A stretch of 54,281 nt of DNA from assembly GCA_017889585.1 (NCBI GenBank), contig JAGFZX010000022.1, positions 1 to 54,281 on the forward strand, in the 5' to 3' direction. Below the pieces are notes generated by a model. It was given only the letters and a program-made list of their open reading frames with translations. It was not told the DNA's origin and did no database searches. Positions within the stretch are counted from its first letter, which is position 1. Each line of letters starts with the position of its first letter. The position numbers were made by a program, and so were the translations under genes. This stretch comes from Bacillota bacterium (lineage in GTDB: Bacteria > Bacillota > Negativicutes > DSM-13327). This document shows, piece by piece, positions 32,782 to 40,809 of the stretch.

Positions 32782-32988
32782 ATGGCAGAAAATATTTTAG
32801 TAGAAACAGATGCCCATGAAAAGAAGTTGAGTTGGGAAGGGTTTATAAAACAAGATGTATTAAACTTTATGATGGAACATAATTTGCAGGCGATTACTGT
32901 TGATGACGGTGCTGGAAAGAAAGGTGTTATAAAACGTACCTCGAAAGGTGACTTCTCTGTTCAGATTACGTCCAATGAAATATTATAG
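32782..32988 (+). CDS. Small soluble protein of unknown function, 68 aa
   Basis: ATG after AGGGAGAGATG. The acidic N-terminus (MAENILVETDAHEKKLSWEG) is followed by a helix (QDVLNFMMEHNLQ) and two short strands with basic residues (AITVDDGAGKKGVIKRTSKG). Codon use and ribosome site speak for a real gene. No family recognised. Confidence 0.6.
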   Translation: MAENILVETDAHEKKLSWEGFIKQDVLNFMMEHNLQAITVDDGAGKKGVIKRTSKGDFSVQITSNEIL

Positions 32989-32990
32989 AG

Positions 32991-33140
32991 AAACTGTTTA
33001 ATACTATTACTACTATGAACAATTTGGTGAACCCCTATGATCCTCTTGGAAGTAATAGCGAAGTTTTGGCACTTAGCGAGAAGACGCTGGCAATTCGTAC
33101 CGGAGTTTTGGGCGAAAAAACACCCAAGTACTATAGCTAG
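32991..33140 (+). pseudogene. TPR-repeat protein fragment
   Basis: One frame reads NLVNPYDPLGSNSEVLALSE, KTLAIRTGVLGEKTPKYYS and a stop. The ALSEKTLAIRTGVLGEKTPKY part fits a kinesin-light-chain-type tetratricopeptide unit (AL-x-EK-LAI-x-VLGE-HP). It is the C-terminal end of a lost TPR gene, with no ribosome site of its own. Confidence 0.5.
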
Positions 33141-33210
33141 CAGGGGGACAGTAGGGGTCAGGCTTGCGCTATTGCAAAATTTAATTAAGTCCATAATAAA
33201 AATGTACATG

Positions 33211-33280
33211 TGAAACGAGAGGACAGGGACATTGTTTACTGGAAATAGATTGTAAACAATGTCCCTGTCCCCCTGTTTCA
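33211..33280. repeat. Large perfect palindrome, REP-like
   Basis: The arms run 33221-33239 and 33252-33270 (GGACAGGGACATTGTTTAC and its exact complement), with a 12-base loop. TGAAAC and GTTTCA extend the stem after a short bulge. A half-unit GGGGGACAGTAGGGGTCAGG lies just before at about 33143-33162, and a GGGACAGGTT/AACCTGTCCC pair sits at 35152-35232. Such GGACAGGG palindromes accompany REP-associated (RAYT) transposases; none is encoded here. Confidence 0.7.
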
Positions 33281-33389
33281 TATATTTTTTGATACATTAA
33301 CCTGCTCTTAACTACTTAACTTAATGACATTGACTATAACGGGAGTATATTATTTTTGTTATTTGGCAGGAGTTTTGTGTAAGGTCTCT

Positions 33390-33725
33390 TTACCATTTTC
33401 CCTTTGTAATATGATTTTCAATTTCGGCTTTAGAACGCTGTTTGACAATATAGCCTTCGTTGATGGCCTTGGTAAAAGTGCCAACGCAAGCGGGATCGAG
33501 ATTTAAGTTGATACCTTCATGAGAAAGAGCAATTACTTTGTCAATTAGTGAAATGATTTCCATATGAATATCATTTGTTCTTTCCGATGCATAGACTTTA
33601 TCCGCGCTTTCTGTTGGTAATTCATTAAACTTTTCATGAGGCTGTCCGCATTTTGGACAAACTGCGGGAGCGGTCTCCCCTTCGCAAACAAAGTTACAAA
33701 CGCTGCATTTAAATAATTTTTTCAT
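33390..33725 (-). CDS. Rubredoxin-like zinc/iron ribbon protein, 111 aa
   Basis: The N-terminal metal knuckle KKLFKCSVCNFVCEGETAPA, VCPKCGQPHEKF carries two CxxC pairs for iron or zinc, as in rubredoxin-like and rubrerythrin domains. A helical C-terminal part of about 65 residues follows (SERTNDIHMEIISLIDKVIA, ITKGKW). I chose ATG 33725, where AAGGAGATG is properly spaced; the frame is open 18 codons further but upstream is AT-rich spacer. It probably serves in electron transfer or oxidative-stress defence. It is convergent with nothing and stands alone. Confidence 0.85.
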   Translation of the reverse strand: MKKLFKCSVCNFVCEGETAPAVCPKCGQPHEKFNELPTESADKVYASERTNDIHMEIISLIDKVIALSHEGINLNLDPACVGTFTKAINEGYIVKQRSKAEIENHITKGKW

Positions 33726-34223
33726 AAAAAACATCTCCTTATAATCTATAATTATTATCTTTTGATTATAATACGCCATAAAATTGAATTATCCTTTAAA
33801 AAACTAAAATTTTTTAAATTTTTTATTCAAACAGGAAGGGTGAAGACAGGACACTGTGGTGCTGTCTTATGCAGATACATCCATCGTCTCAAATGAAACG
33901 CCGGGAAAGGGAAGGTGTTTACTGAGAACAGATTTTCAATTATAGTCCCTATAAGATACAAAATAGAAAGATTATATATTTTGACTGCGTATATTCTTGT
34001 AGTACAACTTTCCATATGAAAAATGCTGATATTTGTAAAGCTGCAGAATCTGCGTCCATATGTACTAGTAGAAAATTTAGTGACAGATGTCAATCCTAGA
34101 AAATAAGATTATGGTACTAAAATACTATAATCTTATCCATGCTTTTAATCAAATTGCTCGTATCACGAATAAATGTTAAAAAACGATTACTCTCTAATAG
34201 GCTAAAGAGGAGGAAGGCAAAGA
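33726..34223. other. AT-rich spacer without a supported gene
   Basis: It holds a nested hairpin at 33843-33868 (AAGACAG ... CTGTCTT). The AT-rich stretch just upstream of the rubredoxin-like gene (33730-33780) probably contains its promoter, but no convincing boxes could be fixed. Confidence 0.35.
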
Positions 34224-34892
34224 GTGGAAATTATTAATAATGCTGATTTGCCGATGCTAACGAATCTGCTAATAGAAACTTATGAAAAGAGTGAGAATAA
34301 CCGATTCATGCTAGCTATTACGGGGGCTCCAGGTGCAGGGAAAAGCACATTAGCGGAGTTGTTAATGAGAAATACTAATGAAGTCTTAAAAGACGAGATT
34401 GCAATAGTCATCCCAATGGATGGATATCATTATCATAATGATATATTGGCAGAAAAAGGCTTATTACCACTAAAAGGTATCCCCCAAAGCTTTGATTCTC
34501 AGAGATTCGTAATGTTAATAAAGGAAATAGCTTCCCAAAAACAAGAGAAACTATATTGCCCAACTTATGATAGAGGCCTTCACAATCCAGTCGAACGTTC
34601 AATAGTTATTGAGAATAAACATAAAATTATAATTGTTGAAGGTAATTACTTACTATTAGATACTTGCCCTTGGAATGAACTTGCGGATTTGTTTGATGAA
34701 AGTTGGTTTATTGAGACTCCGCTCACTACTACAAAAGAACGCCTTATAAGTCGGCATGTACTCGCAGGTCGTTCCTTTGAAGAAGCGTTAAGTAAAATTA
34801 GCTCTACAGATGCACCAAATGCAGAATTGATTATTCAAACTCGTCATAGAGCCACTAAATTAATTACTGTTGCAGCTATTGAAGAGATTTGA
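34224..34892 (+). CDS. P-loop nucleoside/pantothenate-kinase-like protein
   Basis: 222 aa. Walker A is ITGAPGAGKSTLAELL, followed by VIPMDGYHYHND, the substrate-binding loop of the uridine kinase/PanK group, SFDSQRF, YDRGLHNPVERSIVIE, and VEGNYLLLD as Walker B. The C-terminal RHRATKLI gives basic ATP-lid residues. It matches the YggC-like family of uncharacterised kinases, whose small-molecule substrate is not settled. GTG start with GGAGGAAGG. It stands alone. Confidence 0.85.
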   Translation: MEIINNADLPMLTNLLIETYEKSENNRFMLAITGAPGAGKSTLAELLMRNTNEVLKDEIAIVIPMDGYHYHNDILAEKGLLPLKGIPQSFDSQRFVMLIKEIASQKQEKLYCPTYDRGLHNPVERSIVIENKHKIIIVEGNYLLLDTCPWNELADLFDESWFIETPLTTTKERLISRHVLAGRSFEEALSKISSTDAPNAELIIQTRHRATKLITVAAIEEI

Positions 34893-35025
34893 AAAAACGC
34901 AGAGAGCAGTTACTTAAAGTCAAGCCCTAAATGCAAATAAAGAACGAAATATTAACTCACGCTAGAATTTTACAATATAGTTCAACTTTCTCTCTAGTGA
35001 CCTGCCCCGGTCTCGCGTAAGGTTG

Positions 35026-35118
35026 TTATTTCGATATTGTTAATTCTTCTTTTTGCATCCGGGCCCATTTAATACGTTCGTTGGGGGTAAGCCAAATATT
35101 GAATTCTATAAATATAAT
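35026..35118 (-). pseudogene. Short minus-strand gene scrap
   Basis: The frame reads NIIFIEFNIWLTPNERIKWA, RMQKEELTISK, stop, directly after an upstream stop codon. It has no start site; the family is not recognised. Overlaps the repeat at 35104-35142. Confidence 0.3.
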
Positions 35119-35142
35119 ATTTTACAAAAGGGAATGGCTCTG
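35104..35142 (+). repeat. Dispersed 38-base repeat, second copy
   Basis: TTCTATAAATATAATATT then ACAAAAGGGAATGGCTCTG is nearly the same as 11528-11564. Its meaning is unknown. Confidence 0.5.
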
Positions 35143-35151
35143 AAAGGACGT

Positions 35152-35232
35152 GGGACAGGTTAATTGTCCCGAGAAATGAAAGATGCTATACCATCCTTGA
35201 GGTGATCCTAATAGTGGCAGAAAACCTGTCCC
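35152..35232. repeat. Inverted repeat GGGACAGGTT / AACCTGTCCC
   Basis: Perfect 10-base arms at 35152-35161 and 35223-35232. The second arm touches the stop of the MGMT-like gene. Related in sequence to the palindrome at 33221-33270. Confidence 0.5.
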
Positions 35233-35579
35233 TATGTCTGCACATCCCTATCATAGATGACTGGAGTCCCATCCCAGCGACATTCTTTCATATTAACACA
35301 GCCATTTTTGGCGAATGTAACTCCTTCGGTTTCCAGTAACTTCCGTTGCACGTCTTTACCCCCAAAGGCAAACCCATCTGTGAGACTGCCATTTTGGAAA
35401 ACTACCCTGTGGCAAGGTACTGACCCGTAATAAGGATTGCGATGCATTGCATAACCCACTGCGCGAGATGCTCGACGATTTCCCGCCATGGAAGCAACTT
35501 GCCCATAAGAAACAACTTTCCCTTCTGGGATATGGCTGACAATTTCGTAAACCTTGCTATTAAAGCCTATAAAAATCAC
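35232..35579 (-). CDS. MGMT-family DNA repair protein (Ogt C-terminal domain type)
   Basis: A 115-aa protein equal to the DNA-binding/active-site domain of O6-alkylguanine-DNA methyltransferase: IPEGKVVSYGQVASMAGN (helix-turn-helix), RASRAVGYAMHRNP, and the active-site motif SVPCHRVV with the acceptor Cys retained (alkyltransferase-like proteins have Trp there). A C-terminal extension with KNGCVNMKECRWDG adds two Cys. Without the N-terminal domain it may be a minimal transferase or a lesion-binding protein. The coordinate uses GTG 35579; AAAAGGTGA would also fit an ATA start nine bases later. Confidence 0.85.
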   Translation of the reverse strand: MIFIGFNSKVYEIVSHIPEGKVVSYGQVASMAGNRRASRAVGYAMHRNPYYGSVPCHRVVFQNGSLTDGFAFGGKDVQRKLLETEGVTFAKNGCVNMKECRWDGTPVIYDRDVQT

Positions 35580-35712
35580 CTTTTCTTATTCTATATTGAT
35601 ATCATTCACCTAAGCAACAAGTTAGCAAATGAATATGAATATGTCAAGGGGATAGGTGTACTGACACGCGATAAGAAAACAGAGGGACATAAATAAATTT
35701 TGGATATACTTA

Positions 35713-35741
35713 TTGACTTAGATATTACTCTAAGTTATATA
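35713..35741 (+). promoter_or_regulatory. Sigma-A type promoter of the aldo/keto reductase
   Basis: TTGACT (35713-35718), 17 bases, TATATA (35736-35741), about 37 bases before the ATG. Confidence 0.75.
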
Positions 35742-35778
35742 CTAAAAGGAATAAAATCATAAGAATAGGTGGGGAAAT

Positions 35779-36888
35779 ATGAAATATATACAATATGGAA
35801 AGACAGGAATGAAAGTATCAAGATTTGGACTTGGCTGTATGCGATTTCCTTCGGATAAAAAAGAAGCTATTGAAATGGTACGTTATGCTATCGATAATGG
35901 AGTAAATTATCTGGATACCGCCTTTATTTATAAAGATAGCGAGACCATAACAGGAAAGGCTCTAAAGGATGGCTATAGAAACAAAGCTTATTTAGCTACC
36001 AAAAGCCCTATCTGGAATATAAACAGACATGAAGATTTCGAAAAATATCTAGATGAAGAGTTAGTTCGACTTGGAACAGATCATATTGATGTATATCTTC
36101 TACATAATATGAATCATGGGCATTGGGAGAAGGTTAAAAACTTTGATGGTCTTACTTTCTTAGATAAAATGGTGAAAAAAGGGAAAATAGTTCATAAAGC
36201 CTTTTCTATCCACAATACATTAAAGGCATTTAAAGAAATTGTAGATACTTATGATTGGGAGATGGCTCAAATTCAGCTTAATATACTGGATGAATTCCAG
36301 CAAGTTGGTGTTGAAGGCTTAAAATATGCGGCAAATAAAGGCATAGCAACAGTTATAATGGAACCACTTAGAGGTGGCTATTTGCTAAATACTGCTCCAA
36401 AGGAAGTACATGATCTAATTAATCAATATCCAGAAAAACGCTCTTTGGTAGAATGGTGTTTTAGATGGCTTTATAATATGCCAGAAGTATCTATAATTTT
36501 AAGTGGTACCAGCTCTTTACAACAATTAAAGGATAATTTGAAAATTTTTGAGTATGCGACTCCAAATGTTATGTCAGAAGACGATTTAAATCTGATTAAA
36601 ACCATTCGTGAGGCTTATGAAGCAAAGAAGAGCATTGGCTGTACCGGTTGTAGATACTGTGTGCCATGCCCCCGAGGTGTAACAATTCCTGAAATATTTA
36701 AGCTTTATAACAGCCAGCAACTTATGAAATCCCATGTTATAGATAAAGTAGTATATAAAAGTAATTTTGTGCCAGCAGGCTCTGGTGCAGATCAATGTGT
36801 GTCTTGTGGAATCTGTACAGGACATTGCCCACAAACTTTACAAATACCAGAATTATTACAAAAGGTTCATGCTGAATTAATGGAGTAA
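35779..36888 (+). CDS. Aldo/keto reductase with C-terminal 4Fe-4S domain
   Basis: 369 aa. An N-terminal AKR barrel: GKTGMKVSRFGLGCMRFP, catalytic Asp and Tyr in NYLDTAFIYKDSE, Lys in YLATKSP, and HNMNHG in place of the usual catalytic His region. The C-terminal ferredoxin-like part starts about residue 285, with CTGCRYCVPCPRGVTIP and CVSCGICTGHCPQ. Such AKR-ferredoxin fusions are common in anaerobes; substrates are largely unknown. Own promoter and terminator. A truncated, internally deleted relative lies at 19942-20050. Confidence 0.93.
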   Translation: MKYIQYGKTGMKVSRFGLGCMRFPSDKKEAIEMVRYAIDNGVNYLDTAFIYKDSETITGKALKDGYRNKAYLATKSPIWNINRHEDFEKYLDEELVRLGTDHIDVYLLHNMNHGHWEKVKNFDGLTFLDKMVKKGKIVHKAFSIHNTLKAFKEIVDTYDWEMAQIQLNILDEFQQVGVEGLKYAANKGIATVIMEPLRGGYLLNTAPKEVHDLINQYPEKRSLVEWCFRWLYNMPEVSIILSGTSSLQQLKDNLKIFEYATPNVMSEDDLNLIKTIREAYEAKKSIGCTGCRYCVPCPRGVTIPEIFKLYNSQQLMKSHVIDKVVYKSNFVPAGSGADQCVSCGICTGHCPQTLQIPELLQKVHAELME

Positions 36889-36949
36889 AAAGCAAAATGT
36901 ACTTTAGGTAATTTGCAATAGATAGTAGTCTCATTTATAATAGCTAAAG

Positions 36950-36990
36950 AAATCCTATCAGATTCCTGTGGAATTGGCAGGATTTTTTTA
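36950..36990 (+). terminator. Intrinsic terminator of the aldo/keto reductase
   Basis: AAATCCT and AGGATTT enclose a second stem ATTCC/GGAAT; a run of seven T follows. Just upstream, TCATTTATAATAGCTAAAGA repeats the tail of the dispersed repeat at 38873-38999. Confidence 0.75.
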
Positions 36991-37048
36991 TTTTATGGTA
37001 AATAGAATACAACGTAGTAAATGAGCGATAGTAAAAGGAGTTTTAAAA

Positions 37049-38128
37049 TTGAAGACAATCGCAGTATTAACTGGCGGCGGAGATTGCCCAGGATTAAATG
37101 CGGTAATAAGGGCAGTTTACAAGACTGCAGATTCGAATGGGATAGGGGTTTATGGAGTGAAAAATGGGTTTAAAGGTTTAGTTGAGGATGACCTAACTTT
37201 ACTTGGTCCTGAAAATATTTCTGGTATATTACCGCGTGGAGGAACAATTCTAGGTACTACAAATAGAGATAATCCTTTTAGATATCAGTGTATTGAGCAC
37301 GAGGAAATTGTTTACAAGGATATGTCCCAACGAGTCTTATTCAATCTTAAACAACGAGGGATAGAAGCATTAATTGTAATTGGCGGTGATGGTACACTTA
37401 AAATTGCAAGTGAAATTGCAGAACTAGGATTTCCCGTAGTCGGCGTTCCCAAAACAATTGATAATGATTTATCTAAAACAGAGAGAACCTTCGGGTTCGA
37501 TACAGCCGTTAGCATCGCGACAGAAGCATTAGATCGATTGCATACAACAGCCGAGTCTCATCATAGGGTAATGGTTCTAGAAGTAATGGGACGTTATGCA
37601 GGGTGGATTGCTCTTCATAGTGGTATAGCTGGTGGAGCGGATTGTATTATCATTCCTGAGATTCCTTTTAACTGGGATTCGCTTACAGATAAAATTAAGA
37701 TCAGACAACAAAACGGGACGTTGTTCAGTATCATCGTAGTGGCCGAAGGAGCTAGACCCATTAATGGAGAGTTATCAGTGGCAAGGATAGTAAATAATTC
37801 TCCTGAAACAATACGGTTGGGTGGCATAGGCGATAAAATTGCTCACGAATTAGAAAATTTACTAGGGGTGGAATGTAGATCTACAGTGTTAGGCCATCTT
37901 CAACGTGGTGGCAGTCCAACTGCGTATGATAGGGTATTGTCGACTCGATACGGTGAGGCTGCAGTCAATGCAATCATTAATAAAAAATTCACGACAATGG
38001 TGGCATTACAAAATAACGAGATTGTCCCAATTAATTTGACCGATGTTATTGGATCACCATATTTAGTTCCAACTACACATGATTTGATTAAAACTGGACG
38101 CTCTCTTAGAATTTCTTTTGGTGACTAA
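37049..38128 (+). CDS. pfkA: 6-phosphofructokinase, mixed-substrate (group III) type
   Basis: A 359-aa PFK that phosphorylates fructose-6-phosphate. N-terminal TGGGDCPGLNAVI, then GGDGT (residues 112-116), as in ATP enzymes, but PKTIDND (134-140), as in PPi enzymes, where standard ATP-PFK has PGTIDND. This pairing is typical of the mixed-substrate group, so the phosphoryl donor cannot be fixed from sequence. VMGRYAGWIALHSGIAGGAD and HLQRGGSPTAYDR complete the active site. TTG start nine bases after AAAGGAG. It lies alone between spacer repeats. Confidence 0.93.
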   Translation: MKTIAVLTGGGDCPGLNAVIRAVYKTADSNGIGVYGVKNGFKGLVEDDLTLLGPENISGILPRGGTILGTTNRDNPFRYQCIEHEEIVYKDMSQRVLFNLKQRGIEALIVIGGDGTLKIASEIAELGFPVVGVPKTIDNDLSKTERTFGFDTAVSIATEALDRLHTTAESHHRVMVLEVMGRYAGWIALHSGIAGGADCIIIPEIPFNWDSLTDKIKIRQQNGTLFSIIVVAEGARPINGELSVARIVNNSPETIRLGGIGDKIAHELENLLGVECRSTVLGHLQRGGSPTAYDRVLSTRYGEAAVNAIINKKFTTMVALQNNEIVPINLTDVIGSPYLVPTTHDLIKTGRSLRISFGD

Positions 38129-38137
38129 TATGAACTA

Positions 38138-38165
38138 GGGGAGCTAAAATAGTGCCCCCTCATTT
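38138..38165 (+). terminator. Weak terminator after pfkA
   Basis: AGGGG and CCCCCT around a 13-base loop, then CATTTAGTTT. Poor T-run. Confidence 0.35.
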
Positions 38166-38192
38166 AGTTTGTCTTGAAGAGGAGATGAATAT

Positions 38193-38807
38193 ATGAACAG
38201 AGCAAAGCTGAAAGAAGCCGAAGAAAAATTTTTTATGCGGTATCCTGGTGGCTTTTCGAATCCCCAGATGCTCAAAATCGCGAAGAAGCACAAAGTGGAG
38301 AAAATGAAGAAATTGGCGCAAGACAGTTTTACGATTAGACAATTTGAAAGTGCCAGCAAAATTATTGATTCCATTTGCAAGATCGTCAGCCAGTCCTCTT
38401 TGGTTTCGATTTTTGAAAAGCTGAAGTTTAGAGATATAGTGAAAGTCATGAGCGACAGTGAAAAAGAGCATTTATCCCATGGACTGCAGGAGTTTTTACA
38501 TGGTGATCAGTCATTTGGCTTTGGGCTGATAACAGGTTTACTCCAGGAGTATAAGTTAGCAAAATGGCCTTTGTTAACTGTCTGTCCTATCTATTACCAG
38601 TCAAGTGTGGAAGTTTTCATCAAACCCACCACAGCGAAAGGGGTAATTGAGTATTTTGAATTAACAGGGCTCAAATACAATTCCAACCCAACCTTCGAAT
38701 TTTATCAGGCTTATCGAGAACAAATCATGGAAATGAAGCAAGAAGTTGATGTTTCACTGCAGGTTGATAATGCTGCTTTCTGTGGTTTCCTCATGATGTC
38801 TATATAG
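38193..38807 (+). CDS. Conserved protein of unknown function, 204 aa
   Basis: ATG with GAGGAGATG upstream. It is mostly helical, with a basic N-terminal stretch (MNRAKLKEAEEKFFMRYPGG), an internal motif (HLSHGLQEFLHGDQSFGFGL), a strand-rich middle (KWPLLTVCPIYYQSSVEVFI then KPTTAKGVIEYFEL), and a hydrophobic end (AAFCGFLMMSI). I recall similar unnamed proteins in Clostridia. There is no signal peptide or clear catalytic motif, so it is probably cytosolic. Followed by the dispersed repeat. Confidence 0.75.
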   Translation: MNRAKLKEAEEKFFMRYPGGFSNPQMLKIAKKHKVEKMKKLAQDSFTIRQFESASKIIDSICKIVSQSSLVSIFEKLKFRDIVKVMSDSEKEHLSHGLQEFLHGDQSFGFGLITGLLQEYKLAKWPLLTVCPIYYQSSVEVFIKPTTAKGVIEYFELTGLKYNSNPTFEFYQAYREQIMEMKQEVDVSLQVDNAAFCGFLMMSI

Positions 38808-38872
38808 ATTTTTACAGACGGTGAAAGACTGATCGATAATAGAATAGATGGAACAGGGGCAGATGTGATTTG

Positions 38873-38999
38873 AAGAATAATAAATTGAGAGAAATGTACC
38901 GTTAGTTGAGAAAGTGTGGGAGCGGATTGATTTATTTGACGTAAAAAAATTCGCCGTTAGAGATGATACGCAGAATAGTATCATTTATAATAGTTAAAG
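38873..38999 (+). repeat. Dispersed repeat, copy 2
   Basis: Collinear with 7962-8082 over about 125 bases. In one frame it reads ERNVPLVEKVWERIDLFDVK then KFAVRDDTQNSIIYNS and a stop, which looks like true protein, preceded by two stop codons after FEE. Best explained as the conserved 3' end of a gene family now scattered as scraps. Confidence 0.55.
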
Positions 39000-39044
39000 A
39001 GCTGTTGCCATTTTTTGAAATTTGGCAGTAAGCGTCTTGATCAT

Positions 39045-39161
39045 TCAACCATTTTGCACTCTGGCCAATCTGATATGTTTGCTAGGGATGACGCCCATTG
39101 GCATATCTGTGGTTTGATCAATGATCTGTTCAATTACGATTTTATCAAGGTTATAAAATAA
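39045..39161 (-). pseudogene. C-terminal scrap of a minus-strand gene
   Basis: The frame reads NLFYNLDKIVIEQIIDQTTD, MPMGVIPSKHIRLARVQNG, stop. No start or ribosome site. Convincing amino-acid make-up; family not recognised. Confidence 0.4.
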
Positions 39162-39255
39162 ATTATTTTATTGTTTTGAACGTATTAGTGTGATAATTCT
39201 ACAAACTTCTCAAAAGATAAGTGATATAATTATTACAAAAAGGGTAGTGTTAATA

Positions 39256-39537
39256 ATGGGATGTAAAGTCATTAATAATGTACAAGTAAATATTAGCGGC
39301 GATATTATTAGTGATGAAGAATTATTAATATATCTTAATACAGTTCAGGCCAAGCAAAAACGTAAAATTGTCAAGGCTGATATTAATGTTGATGGTGAGT
39401 ACGTAGATGTTAACTATGTTTTTGAATATATACCATTTGAGAGAATACGAAGAATAACAGGCTATTTAGTAGGCACTACAGACCGATGGAATAATGCTAA
39501 ACAAGCTGAATTGAAGGATCGGGTTAAACATGGGTAA
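39256..39537 (+). CDS. NRDD-like small protein with glycyl-radical-type C-terminus, 93 aa
   Basis: The C-terminal part FERIRRITGYLVGTTDRWNN, AKQAELKDRVKHG closely resembles the end of class III ribonucleotide reductase NrdD (RVTGYL..RFN.GK..E..DRVKH), including the Gly in the ITGYL loop where NrdD carries its radical. The N-terminal 55 residues form a small alpha-beta unit (MGCKVINNVQVNISGD, KADINVDGEYVDVNYVFEY). Proteins of this size are often labelled anaerobic reductase but lack its catalytic barrel, so the label misleads. It may act as a spare radical domain, like GrcA for pyruvate formate-lyase, or in regulation. ATG 39256 fits the family start. Confidence 0.75.
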   Translation: MGCKVINNVQVNISGDIISDEELLIYLNTVQAKQKRKIVKADINVDGEYVDVNYVFEYIPFERIRRITGYLVGTTDRWNNAKQAELKDRVKHG

Positions 39538-39606
39538 AACCATTTCAATACAGTAATATGATAAAAATACAATTATCTATCATATTGATAGGTCTATCCA
39601 TACGAA

Positions 39607-39641
39607 AGCCACTATTGAGTCATTGTGACTTGATAGTGGCT
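39607..39641. terminator. Strong nested hairpin after the NRDD-like gene
   Basis: AGCCACTAT (39607-39615) and ATAGTGGCT (39633-39641) enclose AGTCA/TGACT. No T-run, so termination is uncertain. Confidence 0.5.
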
Positions 39642-39755
39642 TATCGAGCACAAGTTTAATTCTTCTTGGTAAATAGTGTTGATATAGTAAAATGGTAAAT
39701 GTGGATATGTATAGAGTCAAACAAACGAATAATCAGAGTTTGGGGTTAAAGTAAA

Positions 39756-40289
39756 ATGCAAATAATCAGTCAGACTTTAATACATATACCTTGGTGGGTA
39801 TATCTCGTTTTTGCTTACATAATTATAGCGGGGGTTCAAGCATTAAATACACGGGTGGTTTCTTTGAAAATGTTATTTCTTGCCCCAGTTATTTTTACCA
39901 TTATGTCCATACATACTTTGCTAACAATTTTAAACGGAAACTACATTAGTGCAGGTGTATGGGGAATCTTTATTTTTACAGGAATAAAAATCGGTCAATG
40001 GTTGGTTGGCGGATTAGATATTAAAGTAGATAAGAAACGCGCACTTATGGAGTTACCTGGTACTTGGAGTACCCTGATCATAATGTTTGCTATTTTTACT
40101 ACTAAGTTTTATTTTGGATATGAGTTAGCAGTGAATTCCTGGTACGCTGATCAAATCGAATTTTTATTCAGTATTGTAGGTGTGTCCGGATTCTTAACTG
40201 GATTATTAATCGGCAAGTTAATTGGATATCGTTATTATTTTAAAAATAGCGAGGGTGTCGATCTTGACAGTAAATTGAGGTGCTCTTAG
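39756..40289 (+). CDS. Predicted integral membrane protein, 177 aa
   Basis: About five hydrophobic segments: IPWWVYLVFAYIIIAGVQAL, MLFLAPVIFTIMSIHTLLTI, YISAGVWGIFIFTGI, TWSTLIIMFAIFTTKFYFGY, and FLFSIVGVSGFLTGLLIGKL. A conserved-looking basic loop (DIKVDKKRALMELPGTW) lies between helices 3 and 4. The layout recalls the DUF6622 family of small membrane proteins. Function unknown. There is no strong ribosome site (GGGGTTAAAG). Confidence 0.7.
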   Translation: MQIISQTLIHIPWWVYLVFAYIIIAGVQALNTRVVSLKMLFLAPVIFTIMSIHTLLTILNGNYISAGVWGIFIFTGIKIGQWLVGGLDIKVDKKRALMELPGTWSTLIIMFAIFTTKFYFGYELAVNSWYADQIEFLFSIVGVSGFLTGLLIGKLIGYRYYFKNSEGVDLDSKLRCS

Positions 40290-40311
40290 GGGGAGGATAT
40301 TAACTGGGGGA

Positions 40312-40401
40312 ATGATCGAACGTAGGCCTAAAAAGGCAAGATGAACTTATGATAGTATCAGGCTTCCACGAATAAATGAATATATTGATGTATTACAATA
40401 A
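40312..40401 (+). pseudogene. Small gene with an in-frame TGA
   Basis: MIERRPKKAR, stop, then in the same frame TYDSIRLPRINEYIDVLQ and a stop. A CGA to TGA change would explain it. GGGGGA precedes the ATG. Family not recognised. Confidence 0.3.
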
Positions 40402-40809
40402 AAATCGAGATCATGTCTGGGAATAGTAATCCTACGATATGATTTTTTATTTGCCTGAAACTAATTAATCACTCACAAAACGGGTAATTGTAAGAGTATG
40501 GTCTCTCATGTATGTGCATGCGCGATCATAAAAAATAACCCGGCTTAGTTGCTGGGCTGGATAGAATCTATTTAATGAAGCGAATTATTGACTAGAATAG
40601 TAGGACTATCTGTTACTATCAATGCCTCTTTCTTTAATATACGCATTAAACGTAATCATAGGGCATTTTAATATCTTATTAGACCCAAAAACACTATTTA
40701 TCTGCTTGAATATGGAAAAAATTAGGAGGAATTTTATTAGTAATAGCGAATAACGATATATGTGGTGGTGATGTGATTATGTTAAGCGAAAAAATGAGGT
40801 GGTGTATTT
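40402..40809 (+). other. Spacer with a terminator-like hairpin and two repeat copies
   Basis: ATCAT/ATGAT with flanking AAATC/GATTTTTT near 40403-40448 is terminator-like. TTAATCACTCACAAAACGGGTAAT (40464-40487) is a faint third copy of the hairpin element at 4730. 40528-40551 repeats the CCCGGC terminator of 5465-5489 with a point change that weakens its stem. No gene is supported before 40810. Confidence 0.4.

Noticed and set aside
33727..33780. PerR/Fur box upstream of the rubredoxin-like gene
   Set aside because: TTATAAT is present, but the second half of the palindrome does not match in any register; the region is simply AT-rich.
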